From DATFQI01 sp963816955 (GTDB lineage: Bacteria; Actinomycetota; Thermoleophilia; Solirubrobacterales; Solirubrobacteraceae): a DNA stretch of 64,000 nt. The translations under genes and the position numbers were made by a program. Below are positions 16,401 to 23,680 of this stretch, one piece after another (within the stretch, counting starts at the first letter, position 1; every line of letters starts with the position of its first letter). Where the stretch lies: assembly GCA_963816955.1 (NCBI GenBank), contig CAWFME010000007.1:186001-250000 (forward strand), read 5' to 3'. Under the pieces are notes generated by a model. That model made no database searches, was not told where the DNA came from, and saw nothing but the letters and a program-made list of their open reading frames with translations.

Positions 16401-18206
16401 CACCGGCACGTCTTCATCGACCCGTCGCCGGACGCGGCGACGTCGTTCGCGGAGCGCAAGCGGCTGTTCGGATTCGATCCCGCCCACCCATCCTCCTGGG
16501 ACGATTACGACCGCGAGAAGCTCTCGGCGGGCGGCGGCGTGTACCCGCGCACGGCCAAGGCGATCGACCTCTCGCCGGAGGCGCGCGAGGCGCTCGGCAC
16601 CGACGAGGAGCGCCCGACGCCCAACGACGTGATCCGCGCGATCCTGCGCGCGCCGGTGGACCTGCTCTGGAACGGCGGCATCGGCACCGTCGTCAAGGCC
16701 TCCGACGAGACCGACGCCGACGCGGCCGACCGCGCCTCGGACGCGATCCGCGTCGACGCGCGCGAGCTGCGCGCGCGCGTGGTGGGGGAGGGCGGCAACC
16801 TCGGCTTCACCCGTCGCTCGCGGGTCGAGTACTCCGAGCACGGCGGCCGCATCAACGCCGACTTCATCGACAACTCGGCCGGGGTGGACTCCTCCGACCA
16901 CGAGGTCAACCTCAAGATCCTGCTCGGCCTGGCCGAGCAGCGCGGCGAGATGACGCGCCCGCAGCGCGACGAGCTGCTGGTGGCCGTCACCGAGGACGTC
17001 GTCGCGCACGTGCTCTACGACTCGTTCCTGCAGGCGCAGATCATCTCCCAGGAGGTCGCGCGCTCGGCCGCGCGGATGTACGCCTACGACGACCTGATGG
17101 GGCTGCTCGAGGAGGAGGGGCTGCTGCTCAATCGCGCCTCGGAGAGCCTTCCCGACGCCGAGGAGATCGCCGAGCGGCGCCGCACGGGCCGCGGGATGGA
17201 GCGGCCGGAGCTGTCGGCGCTCGTCGCCTACGCCAAGCGCTGGATCGCGCGCTCACTGGAGGCCTCGAAGTTCATCGACGACCCGTGGCTGGAACGCGAC
17301 CTGCACGGCTACTTCCCGCCGGCCGTGGTCGAGCGCTGCACGCACCTGCTGGGCGAGCACCCGCTGCGACGGCAGCTGCTGTGCATGGCCAACTCCAACT
17401 CGGTCGTCAACGCGCTCGGGCCGACGTTCGTCTCCCAGGTCGTGGCCGAGCGCGGCTGCGACGCGGCCGACGTGGTGCGCGCCTACCGGATCGCGCGCGC
17501 GGTGACGGGCGCCGCGGCGCGCTGGGACGCGGTCGAGAAGCTCGAGGGCGTCGAGCCGGAGATCCAGGCCGAGCTGATGGCCGGCGTGGACGGGGTCGTG
17601 GACAGCGCGACGCGCTGGTACCTCTCGTGGTCGCCCGAGGGCGACCTGGCGACCGTGATCGCCGCCGGGCGCAGCGGCGTCGAGCGGCTGACCGAGGCGC
17701 TGCCCGGGCTCGGCACCGAGGAGCGCCGCGCGCGCCGCCAGGGCGAAGTCGACCGGCTCGTCGCCGCGAACGTGCCGGTCGAGATCGCGACCGCGCACGC
17801 GCTCAGCGCCGAGCTGGAGGCCGCGCCGGACATGGTGGCCGTGGCCGCCGCGACGGGCCGCGACCTGGTCGACGTGGCGAAGGTCTTCTTCGCGGTCGGG
17901 GCCGAGCTGCGGCTCGACTGGCTCGAGACGCAGCTGATCGGGCTGCGCGCCGCCTCGCGGATGCAGCGCTGGGCGCTGCTGGCCGTCCGCGAGGATTCCA
18001 CGCAAGCGCGGCGCGAGCTGGCCCAGACCGTGCTCGACGAGTCGCCGGGCCGCTCGCCGGCCGAGGCCGTCGAGCGCTTCCTCCACACCCGCGACGCCGC
18101 CACGCGCCGGCTCGCGACGTTCCTGCGCGCGCTCTCGCGCGAGGGCGAGCCGGACCTCGCCGGCCTCACGCTCGCGGTCCGTCAGCTGCGGGCGATCGTC
18201 GGCTGA
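13420..18206 (+). pseudogene. gdhB: NAD-specific glutamate dehydrogenase (large Bac_GDH type), frame-disrupted
   Basis: The protein sequence of a large NAD-GDH can be read only by switching frame. Frame 1 runs from GTG 13420 to about 13777. Frame 2 covers about 13778-13789 and frame 3 about 13791-13838. Frame 1 returns until about 14272, frame 2 continues to about 15100, and frame 3 runs to 18206. Every switch equals one extra base. Removing five bases gives 1,594 codons, the normal length of this family. Catalytic parts (PAGAKGGFIIKR and the NGGIGTVVKASDETDADAAD region) lie in the intact last 3.1 kb. Codon use is normal in every segment. The disruptions may be base-call insertions or a young pseudogene. 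The enzyme deaminates glutamate to 2-oxoglutarate. Confidence 0.85.
15156..18206 (+). CDS. C-terminal catalytic part of NAD-glutamate dehydrogenase (longest uninterrupted frame)
   Basis: This is the uninterrupted frame inside the disrupted gdh gene, beginning at an internal ATG (MPMLEDLGLRVIEEL). The true protein continues upstream in the same frame (LCLYKEGEKVELSQA from about 15111), so this ATG is not a natural start. The 1,016 residues contain the dehydrogenase core: SDRMDYRTEVYGLM, the lysine-rich KGGFIIKR loop, GIGDMSGDVFGNGMLLS, the nucleotide-binding region, and the helical C-terminal domain of Bac_GDH. It is listed separately because an automatic annotation would call it. Confidence 0.6.
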   Translation: MPMLEDLGLRVIEELSTRLTGEEDEVWVQEYRVLGPDGGPLDVEVRGPGIAEVIAAVWRGDAESDPLNRLVVTAGLDRRQLAVLRAYRKYRQRVGSRFTEGYQNDVLVANSALTAKLVRYFEARFDPSKERDEEAETALREEILEDLDAVKSLDHDRILRNQLQLIDATLRTSAYREGRLATAFKLRSADVPAMPQPAPAFEIFVYSSEMEGIHLRGGQIARGGIRWSDRMDYRTEVYGLMRAQLTKNAVIVPAGAKGGFIIKRVPAGRDELKAEVERQYKTYVRALLDVTDNLVDGEVVHPPQVRPLDDDDTYLVVAADKGTATFSDTANAISREYGFWLDDAFASGGSAGYDHKKLGITARGAWESVKRHFRELELDPAVDEFTAVGIGDMSGDVFGNGMLLSDKIRLVAAYDHRHVFIDPSPDAATSFAERKRLFGFDPAHPSSWDDYDREKLSAGGGVYPRTAKAIDLSPEAREALGTDEERPTPNDVIRAILRAPVDLLWNGGIGTVVKASDETDADAADRASDAIRVDARELRARVVGEGGNLGFTRRSRVEYSEHGGRINADFIDNSAGVDSSDHEVNLKILLGLAEQRGEMTRPQRDELLVAVTEDVVAHVLYDSFLQAQIISQEVARSAARMYAYDDLMGLLEEEGLLLNRASESLPDAEEIAERRRTGRGMERPELSALVAYAKRWIARSLEASKFIDDPWLERDLHGYFPPAVVERCTHLLGEHPLRRQLLCMANSNSVVNALGPTFVSQVVAERGCDAADVVRAYRIARAVTGAAARWDAVEKLEGVEPEIQAELMAGVDGVVDSATRWYLSWSPEGDLATVIAAGRSGVERLTEALPGLGTEERRARRQGEVDRLVAANVPVEIATAHALSAELEAAPDMVAVAAATGRDLVDVAKVFFAVGAELRLDWLETQLIGLRAASRMQRWALLAVREDSTQARRELAQTVLDESPGRSPAEAVERFLHTRDAATRRLATFLRALSREGEPDLAGLTLAVRQLRAIVG

Positions 18207-18229
18207 GGACACGTCGCCGCCGTAGCCAC

Positions 18230-18352
18230 TACACTGTGATGCGATCCGGCCGGGCAATGGTGCTCGGCACAAGTAGTGCACGCGTCTCGTAGTAGTTGCT
18301 CTTCGCACCTCCCGCGCTTCGCCCGCACAGACCTCCCGGGAGGGAACACGAA
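18230..18352 (+). promoter_or_regulatory. Candidate promoter and long 5' leader of the cold-shock gene
   Basis: TACACT at 18230-18235 is the best -10 hexamer upstream of csp, which would give a leader of about 110 nt. Long leaders are typical of cold-shock genes, where the RNA folds differently at low temperature. A strong ribosome site, GGGAGGG, lies about 8 nt before the ATG at 18353. I cannot fold the leader reliably by eye. Confidence 0.4.
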
Positions 18353-18556
18353 ATGGCAACCGGAACCGTGAAGTGGTTCAGCGACGACAAGGGCTTCGGC
18401 TTCATCACGCCCGACGATCAGGGCAAGGACCTGTTCGTGCACCACACGGGCATCTCGGGCAGCGGCTTCAAGTCGCTCGCCGAGGGCGCCAAGGTCAGCT
18501 ACGAGGCCGAGGTCGGCCCGAAGGGCCCCAACGCCACGAACGTCCAGCCGCTCTAA
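18353..18556 (+). CDS. cspA: Cold-shock domain protein (CspA family)
   Basis: A 67-residue single OB-fold RNA/ssDNA-binding protein. RNP1 is KGFGFI (residues 13-18) and RNP2 is DLFVHH (26-31). It starts MATGTVKWFSDDKGFG, the invariant CspA opening. It acts as an RNA chaperone in the cytosol. Strong ribosome site upstream, long leader, and a perfect hairpin directly after the gene (18581-18607), indicating an abundant monocistronic or attenuated transcript. Confidence 0.97.
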   Translation: MATGTVKWFSDDKGFGFITPDDQGKDLFVHHTGISGSGFKSLAEGAKVSYEAEVGPKGPNATNVQPL

Positions 18557-18580
18557 GCGACACCCGTTCCAGCAGCACCA

Positions 18581-18607
18581 CCGCCGGCCCGGTTCACGGG
18601 CCGGCGG
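18581..18607 (+). terminator. Strong hairpin terminator/attenuator after csp
   Basis: A perfect 11-bp GC stem, CCGCCGGCCCG (18581-18591) and CGGGCCGGCGG (18597-18607), with loop GTTCA, then TCGTCTG. The T-rich tail is weak, as is usual in very high-GC genomes. It sits 25 nt after the csp stop and 36 nt before the next small gene. Confidence 0.75.
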
Positions 18608-18648
18608 TCGTCTGCGCCCGGATTCCCCCACGAACAGAAGGGATGCCC

Positions 18649-18846
18649 ATGGCGTCCAGCTCAAAGAAGCGGACCACGATGGCCAAGATGAACCGGGAGA
18701 ACTCGGTCCGGGAGAAGCGCATCCGCAAGGCGGCGCGCAAGGAGGCCCGGCGGCTCGAAGGCCCCGACACGACTCCGCCGCCCGAGCCCCGCGAGCCGCC
18801 CATCAGCGAGATCGGCGACCCCGACCCCTCGGGCGTCGGGCGCTAG
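18649..18846 (+). CDS. Small basic conserved hypothetical protein
   Basis: A 65-residue protein beginning MASSSKKRTTMAKMNRENSV. The first 45 residues are a Lys/Arg-rich helix (REKRIRKAARKEARRLE). The tail is Pro/Glu-rich and acidic. Similar MAKMNRE...KRxxKxARKxARR proteins occur next to cold-shock genes in actinobacteria, as far as I recall. It could bind RNA or ribosomes, but no function is known. I prefer ATG 18649 over 18643 because the AGAAGGG ribosome site then has a normal spacing of about 8 nt. Confidence 0.65.
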   Translation: MASSSKKRTTMAKMNRENSVREKRIRKAARKEARRLEGPDTTPPPEPREPPISEIGDPDPSGVGR

Positions 18847-18855
18847 CACCGACCT

Positions 18856-20118
18856 TCAGGCCGCGATCGCGGCCTGGTGTGCTCCCTCCAGATCGTCGGC
18901 CGCCTCATCGCGGCCGCGCTCGGCCCGCAGCGCGTCGGCCAGCCGGCGTGCGCCCTCGCGGTGGCGGGGCTCCTCGAGCAGCCGTCGCACGGCGGTGGCG
19001 ATCGCGCTCGGCTTGGCCGACGGCTTCAGCCGTAGGCCTGCGCCGCGGGCCACCACCCTCGCGGCGTTGTCGAGCTGGTCGCGCCCCATCGGCAGCACCA
19101 GCGCCGGGACGCCCGCCGCGAGCGAGCGCAGCACGGTGCCGTGCCCGCCGTGGGTGACCACCGCGGCGGCCTGCTCGAGCACGGCCGAATGCGGCGCCGA
19201 GCGCACTACCTGCACGTGCGGCGGCGCCGGGACGTGGGCCGGGGCGATCGCGTGACCCGTTGTCACGACCGCGCGCACGGGGAGCGTCGCGACGCCCTCC
19301 ACGATCCGCCGCAGCACGCCGAGCTGGTCCTGCGCGCCCGACGAGAGCGACACGAGCACGAGCGGGGCGTCGCCCGCCGGCGGCCGCCAGGCCTCGACCC
19401 AGCCGGGGTCGCCGAGCCGGGCGCCGACGTAGCGGACGTTCGCGGGCAACGGCGACGGGTCGTCGAAGCTGCGCGAGCTCAGCACGAGCACGCGCCGCGC
19501 GTGATCGAGCTGCTCCCAGACATGGGCGAGCGGCGCGAGGCCGTAGCGCTCGCGCGTGGCGTTGAGCGGCTCCAGCCCCGCGCGCCAGGCACGGCCGCCG
19601 AGCGCCGTCACCGCCCGGTCGCGCGCCCGGCCGAGCGGCCCGCGGGCCGGCTGCCAGCCCGTCCCGAACGGCGGGCGCCCGGGCACGGGCAGGAAGTAGA
19701 TGTTCGGGATCAGGGCCGTGACCGGCACCCCGGCCGCCTCGCCCGCGACCTGCGGGCCGAGCAGCATGCTGCTCGACACGAGCGCATCTGGCCGCAGCTC
19801 CTCGATCGCCCGTGTGGTCTCGGCCGCGTGCAGGCCGGAGGGCGTGCAGATCAACCGCTCGCACAGGCGCGCGATCAGCTGCGGCGGGGTGCGGGCCTCC
19901 TGGTCGCGGATGTAGTCGTCCTCCGCGCGACGTGAGCGCAGGTGCGGGGCCTCGCGCCAGGGCCGGAAGTCAGCCCCGGCGGCCAGCGCCTCCGCCTCTG
20001 CGGTCGGGTCGGAGAGCACGCTGACGCGGTGGCCGCGCCCGACGAGCGCGCGGGCGACCGACAGCTCGGGCGGAAGGGCCCCGGCGCCGTCCCAGAGCGT
20101 GAACAGGTAGTGGGTCAT
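18856..20118 (-). CDS. UDP-glycosyltransferase, macrolide-glycosyltransferase (MGT/GT1) type
   Basis: A 420-residue GT-B enzyme. The N-terminal acceptor domain starts MTHYLFTLWDGAGALPPELSV. The C-terminal donor domain has THGGHGTVLRSLAAGVPALVLPMGRDQLDNA, the GT1 signature (His-Gly-Gly-x-Gly-T then the DQ pair binding the sugar). Such enzymes glycosylate macrolides, rhamnolipids, flavonoids or other small hydrophobic molecules. With the TetR gene overlapping just upstream (ATGA), a drug-inactivation or self-protection role regulated by a small-molecule inducer is plausible but not shown. Confidence 0.85.
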   Translation of the reverse strand: MTHYLFTLWDGAGALPPELSVARALVGRGHRVSVLSDPTAEAEALAAGADFRPWREAPHLRSRRAEDDYIRDQEARTPPQLIARLCERLICTPSGLHAAETTRAIEELRPDALVSSSMLLGPQVAGEAAGVPVTALIPNIYFLPVPGRPPFGTGWQPARGPLGRARDRAVTALGGRAWRAGLEPLNATRERYGLAPLAHVWEQLDHARRVLVLSSRSFDDPSPLPANVRYVGARLGDPGWVEAWRPPAGDAPLVLVSLSSGAQDQLGVLRRIVEGVATLPVRAVVTTGHAIAPAHVPAPPHVQVVRSAPHSAVLEQAAAVVTHGGHGTVLRSLAAGVPALVLPMGRDQLDNAARVVARGAGLRLKPSAKPSAIATAVRRLLEEPRHREGARRLADALRAERGRDEAADDLEGAHQAAIAA

Positions 20119-20732
20119 GGCTTGCTCGCTCCGTCATCCGTGGGCCACGCCGAGGCGATCGCCTCGACCATTTCCGTCATCACCTGCTGGGCGGCGCGGC
20201 GGCCGAGGCCGAGGTCGCGCCGTAAGAGCTTCCACGTGTACACGTCCGTTGCGGCGTGCAGGGCCGCCAGCGCCCGCTGCCGCTCGGCCGCGGGCCGCGG
20301 CAGGCGGCCCGCGAAGACGTCCGCCAGGAACTCCTGATGGAACGAGCGACCGTCGTCGAGAGCGGCCTTGACGGCCGGGATCCGCTCGTCGAGCAGCGCG
20401 AGGCGGACGTTGCCGTCGCCGCTGGCCTCGAACTGGTCCATCAACGTCGCCACCGCGCCGGCCGCGTCCTGCGGCCCGCTCTGCTCGCGGGCGCCCGCCA
20501 GATCGGCGGAGAAGCGCGCCGCGGCGGCGGTGAACAGCCCTTCCTTCGACTCGAAGTGGTTGAGGACGGTCTGCGCGGAGACGCCGGCGTCGGTCGCGAC
20601 CGCGGCGATCGTGACGTCGTCGTAGAGCTGGGCGAGGAAGCGCGCCATCGCGGCGCGGGCGATCCGGTCGCGCGTGGCCTCGACGGCCTCCGCGCGGGCT
20701 CGCATGGTGTAGGGGCGGCGGGGAACATTCAT
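20115..20732 (-). CDS. TetR-family transcriptional regulator
   Basis: A 205-residue protein starting MNVPRRPYTMRARAEAVEATRDRIARAAM, with the TetR helix-turn-helix TIAAVATDAGVSAQTVLNHFESKEGL at about residues 38-63. The C-terminal ligand domain is unremarkable. ATG 20732 lies at the edge of a long inverted repeat (20732-20775) that contains a TTGACT/TAGATT promoter, so the protein almost certainly represses its own promoter and the glycosyltransferase gene downstream. The next gene overlaps by 4 nt. Confidence 0.92.
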   Translation of the reverse strand: MNVPRRPYTMRARAEAVEATRDRIARAAMARFLAQLYDDVTIAAVATDAGVSAQTVLNHFESKEGLFTAAAARFSADLAGAREQSGPQDAAGAVATLMDQFEASGDGNVRLALLDERIPAVKAALDDGRSFHQEFLADVFAGRLPRPAAERQRALAALHAATDVYTWKLLRRDLGLGRRAAQQVMTEMVEAIASAWPTDDGASKP

Positions 20733-20775
20733 TTGACTCGAACCCAATCTAACATTCGATTGGGTGCGAGTCAAA
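20732..20775. promoter_or_regulatory. TetR operator palindrome overlapping a near-consensus promoter
   Basis: The inverted repeat has 18-nt arms: TTTGACTCGAACCCAATC (20732-20749) and GATTGGGTGCGAGTCAAA (20758-20775), matching at 17 of 18 positions, with an 8-nt spacer. On the minus strand TTGACT (20774-20769) and TAGATT (20751-20746) are 17 nt apart. That is an almost ideal housekeeping promoter, and it reaches the TetR ATG with essentially no leader. Repressor bound here would cover -35, -10 and start codon together. Confidence 0.85.
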
Positions 20776-20786
20776 CGATTACTGCG

Positions 20787-20900
20787 TCAGTACCAGCGCA
20801 TCCGCGGCTGCGGCCGCGGGCGAACGTCGTCCAGGCCGGCGGGGTAACGAGGGGCCTGCCGGCGGCGGTGGGAGAAGAGGTCTTTGATCATGGATCGCAT
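20787..20900 (-). CDS. Possible small Arg/Pro-rich protein (37 aa)
   Basis: A short frame starting MRSMIKDLFSHRRRQAPRYP and ending RMRWY, divergent from the MarR gene. AGGA lies just before the first ATG (20900). The composition (Arg, Pro) is not obviously that of a shadow frame, and the gene shares the MarR upstream region with its CCTAG repeats. It is too short for firm support; it could be a small effector regulated by MarR or simply chance. Confidence 0.35.
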   Translation of the reverse strand: MRSMIKDLFSHRRRQAPRYPAGLDDVRPRPQPRMRWY

Positions 20901-20922
20901 CCTAGTACATAGTTTCCTAGGA
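20901..20922. promoter_or_regulatory. Candidate MarR operator
   Basis: CCTAG occurs at 20901 and again inside TCCTAGGA (20915-20922), an 8-bp perfect palindrome preceded by TAGTT. TAGTTTCCTAGGA matches one half of the classical MarR-type palindrome TAGTTTCCTAGGAAACTA. It lies between the divergent small gene and marR. Confidence 0.4.
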
Positions 20923-20951
20923 CGCAACTTCCCGAGACCAATCGTTGACGG

Positions 20952-20957
20952 TAGGGT
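20952..20957 (+). promoter_or_regulatory. -10 element for leaderless marR mRNA
   Basis: TAGGGT is exactly 7 nt before ATG 20965, the spacing expected if transcription begins at the start codon. No ribosome site is present upstream. Confidence 0.45.
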
Positions 20958-20964
20958 TCCGCCC

Positions 20965-21462
20965 ATGGCCGACACCGACGGCGTGGACGCGATCATCGAG
21001 CAGTGGCGCCGCGAACGGCCCGAGCTCGACCACTCACCCGTCGGCGTCGTAGGGCGGATCTCGCGCCTGGCGCGCGAGATCGAGCCGCGGCTGGAGACCG
21101 TCTATGCAGAGCACGGCCTGGAGCCCGGCTGGCACGACGTGCTGGCGACGCTGCGCCGTACAGGCCCGCCGTATCAGCTGCGGCCGTCCGACTTCACGGG
21201 CTCGCTGATGCTCACCTCGTCGGGGACGACCAAGCGGTTGGACCGGCTGGAGCGGGCGGGCCTGGTCGAGCGCGCGCCCGATCCCGACGACCGCCGCGGC
21301 GTGATCATCTCGCTCACGGAGGCCGGGGGCGAGCTGATCGACCGCGTGACGGAGGCACACCTGGCCAACGAGGCGCGCCTGCTCGGGGGCCTCAGCGCCG
21401 CGGAGCGGGAGCGCCTCGCGGGCCTGCTGCGCAAGCTCGCGCTCACGCTCCCGCCGCGATGA
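20965..21462 (+). CDS. MarR-family transcriptional regulator
   Basis: A 165-residue winged-helix regulator beginning MADTDGVDAIIEQWRRERPE. The wing contains the characteristic DPDDRRGVIISLTEAG segment, and GTTKRLDRLERAGLVER is the recognition helix region. MarR proteins usually repress adjacent genes and are released by small phenolic or lipophilic ligands. The likely targets are the divergent small gene and perhaps the CoA-ligase operon beginning at 21726. Start at ATG 20965 agrees with the -10 element 7 nt upstream; the ORF could extend to 20884 but that part is the operator region. Confidence 0.92.
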   Translation: MADTDGVDAIIEQWRRERPELDHSPVGVVGRISRLAREIEPRLETVYAEHGLEPGWHDVLATLRRTGPPYQLRPSDFTGSLMLTSSGTTKRLDRLERAGLVERAPDPDDRRGVIISLTEAGGELIDRVTEAHLANEARLLGGLSAAERERLAGLLRKLALTLPPR

Positions 21463-21466
21463 GCCG

Positions 21467-21643
21467 TCAGGTCGAGGTGGTGCTGCCGCGGCCGGCCTGG
21501 CCGGGCGGGGCCGGCTCCTCGGCGGTGCCGCCGCCGGGCGAGGTGTCGCCGTCGGGCGAGCGCTCGTCGGGATCGCGCTCGCGCGCCTCGCGCTCGTGCT
21601 CGCGCATCTCGCGCTCCTGCTGTGCTGCGTCCTTCTCGCTCAC
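21467..21643 (-). CDS. Small charged hypothetical protein (58 aa)
   Basis: Starts at GTG 21643 (MSEKDAAQQEREMREHEREA) with a good ribosome site (GAGAGGAG) 6 nt upstream. The first 30 residues are an Arg/Glu-rich helix; the rest is Gly/Pro/Ser-rich and likely disordered. It converges on marR with a 4-nt gap. The ribosome site and the helix-then-disordered design argue that it is real. No function can be assigned. Confidence 0.55.
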   Translation of the reverse strand: MSEKDAAQQEREMREHEREARERDPDERSPDGDTSPGGGTAEEPAPPGQAGRGSTTST

Positions 21644-21725
21644 GGCTGCTCCTCTCGGTCGCTGCGCCGGGTGTTACCCCCGCCCTTGACCGCGCAACCA
21701 CCCTCCCATAGCGTCCGGCCGGGCC

Positions 21726-22475
21726 GTGATCGGTAAGTCAGAAGACCCCGTGAGCCACATCAGCCAGGCCCACCCGGACCGCGTGGAGGTGCGCGGGCGC
21801 GACCTCACGGGCGACGTGATGGGGCGGCTGACCTTCACGGAGTACTTCCACCTGCTGCTCACGGGCGAGGAGCCCACGCAGGAGCAGCGGTTCTTCCTCG
21901 ACCTGCTGCTGGTGGCGATCGCCGAGCACGGGATGATGCCCACCAACGTCGCCGCGCGGATGACGCTGGCCGCCGACCCGGACTCGCTCCAGGGGGCGGT
22001 CGCCGCGGGGATCCTCGGCTGCGGCCCGGTGATCCTCGGCACCGCGGACGCGTGCGCCCGGCTGCTCGAGCGGGCGCGCGAGCGCGACCCCGCCGAGCTG
22101 GCGCGCGAGCTGCGCGAGACGGGCGCGAAGCTGCCCGGCTTCGGCCACCCCGTGCACAAGCCGCTGGACCCGCGCGCGGAGCGGATCCTCGAGCTCGCCG
22201 ACCAGCACGGCGTCTCCGGCGAGCACGTCGCGCTCGCACGCGCGTTCCGCGACGCCGCCGCGGAGGCGTGGGGGCGGCCGCTGACCATGAACGTCTCGAT
22301 GCCGATCGCCGCCGTCATGCTCGACCTCGGCTTCTCCGCCGCGACGGTCAAGTCCGTCCCGATCCTCGCGCGCACGGCCGGGCTGCTCGCGCACCTGGCC
22401 GAGGAGCGCGAGCAGCCGCTCGGGTTCCTGATGGCGGGGGCGGCCGAGGACGCGATCCGCTACGAGGGCCCGTGA
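21726..22475 (+). CDS. Citryl-CoA-lyase-like protein (short citrate-synthase family)
   Basis: A 249-residue member of the citrate synthase superfamily, about 150 residues shorter than citrate synthase. It keeps the GFGHPVHKPLDPRAERI segment with the second catalytic His and the late MNVSMPIAAVMLDLGF segment. The position of the first catalytic His reads GILGCGPVILGTAD, without His. That pattern is known from citryl-CoA lyases, which run the reaction in the cleavage direction. The natural substrate is uncertain. GTG 21726 start; the downstream CoA ligase overlaps by GTGA, so this lyase is the first gene of a catabolic-looking operon. Confidence 0.72.
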   Translation: MIGKSEDPVSHISQAHPDRVEVRGRDLTGDVMGRLTFTEYFHLLLTGEEPTQEQRFFLDLLLVAIAEHGMMPTNVAARMTLAADPDSLQGAVAAGILGCGPVILGTADACARLLERARERDPAELARELRETGAKLPGFGHPVHKPLDPRAERILELADQHGVSGEHVALARAFRDAAAEAWGRPLTMNVSMPIAAVMLDLGFSAATVKSVPILARTAGLLAHLAEEREQPLGFLMAGAAEDAIRYEGP

Positions 22476-23680
22476 GCAGCTTCGAGGAGCAGCTCGCGTA
22501 CGTGCTCGAGCGCTCCGCGTTCTACCGCGAGAAGCTCGCCGGTCATGACCTCGATGAGATCTCCCGGCTGCCGCTGACCACGAAGCAGGAGCTGCGCGAG
22601 ACGGTCACCCCCGAGAACCCGTTCGGCGCGCACCTGTGCGTCGAGCCACGCGAGATCGCCCGGATCTACTCGACCAGCGGCACCACCGGCGATCCGAGCT
22701 ACATCCCGCTGACCGCCTCGGACCTCGAGAACTGGATCGAGACCTCCGCCCGCTCCTACGCCGCCTCGGGCGTGCAGCCGGGCGAGCGGATCGTGACCAC
22801 CTACAACGCCGGGCCGTTCGCGGCCGGTGCGGCGCTGGCCGCGTTCGAGCGGATCGGCCTCACGCACATCCCGGTCGGGACGGGCAACACGGACCGCCTG
22901 CTCCGAGCGATCGAGCTGCTGCGTCCCGACGCGGTCGTGATGACGCCCTCGTATGCCGCCTATGTCACGGAGCGGAGCGCCGACCTCGCGGGCTCGAGCG
23001 TGCGGCGCCTGTTGCTCGCCGGGGAGCCCGGCGGCGGCGAGGCCGCGTTCCGCGCGCAGCTCGAGGAAGGCTGGGGCGCGCGCGTGACCGAGGCGATGGG
23101 GATCGGCGACATCGGCGTGTCGCTTTGGGGCGAGTGCGAGCACCAGGACGGCATGCACCTCGGCGGGGCGGGATTCGTGCACCCGGAGCTGATCGACCCC
23201 GCGAGCGGCGAGGCGCTGCCGATGGAGGACGGCGCGACGGGCGAGCTGGTGCTCAGCCACCTCCGCCACCGCGCGGCCCCGCTGCTGCGCTTCCGCACGC
23301 GCGACCACGTCGAGGTTCGCGCCACCCCCTGCCCGTGCGGGCGCACGGGCCCGCGGGTGCGCTGCATCGGCCGCACCGACGACATGCTGATCGTGCGTGG
23401 CGTCAACGTCTTCCCGTCGGCGGTGCGGGAGGTCGTCGGCGCCTTCGCGCCCGAGGTGAGCGGGCAGATCGCCATCCGCCGCCGCTCGCCGGGCGTCAAG
23501 CAGGACCCTCCGCTGCCCGTGCGCGTCGAGCTCGCGCGCGACGGGCGGCACGACCCGGCGCTGGCGGAGGCGATCGGCGCCCGGGTGCGCGAGGCGCTGG
23601 TGGTGCAGGCGGACGTCGAGCTCGTGCCGTGGGGCAGCCTGCGGCGCAGCCAGTACAAGTCGAAGCTGATCGAGGACTGA
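22472..23680 (+). CDS. Phenylacetate-CoA-ligase-like AMP-forming acyl-CoA ligase
   Basis: A 402-residue adenylate-forming enzyme. The P-loop-like STSGTTGDPSYIPLT, an A5-like region TEAMGIGDIG and the hinge RTDDMLIVRGVNVFPSAVREV are those of the PaaK group. A catalytic Lys is expected close to the C terminus (SQYKSKLIED). It activates an aromatic or other carboxylic acid to its CoA ester. GTGA overlap with the upstream lyase gene and TGATG overlap with the VOC gene show a translationally coupled operon. The substrate is unknown. Confidence 0.87.
   Translation: MSSFEEQLAYVLERSAFYREKLAGHDLDEISRLPLTTKQELRETVTPENPFGAHLCVEPREIARIYSTSGTTGDPSYIPLTASDLENWIETSARSYAASGVQPGERIVTTYNAGPFAAGAALAAFERIGLTHIPVGTGNTDRLLRAIELLRPDAVVMTPSYAAYVTERSADLAGSSVRRLLLAGEPGGGEAAFRAQLEEGWGARVTEAMGIGDIGVSLWGECEHQDGMHLGGAGFVHPELIDPASGEALPMEDGATGELVLSHLRHRAAPLLRFRTRDHVEVRATPCPCGRTGPRVRCIGRTDDMLIVRGVNVFPSAVREVVGAFAPEVSGQIAIRRRSPGVKQDPPLPVRVELARDGRHDPALAEAIGARVREALVVQADVELVPWGSLRRSQYKSKLIED

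Noticed and set aside
20733..20765. Plus-strand promoter from the TetR palindrome
   Set aside because: TTGACT is present but the matching -10 position reads TCGATT, and no plus-strand gene starts nearby before marR, which has its own -10.
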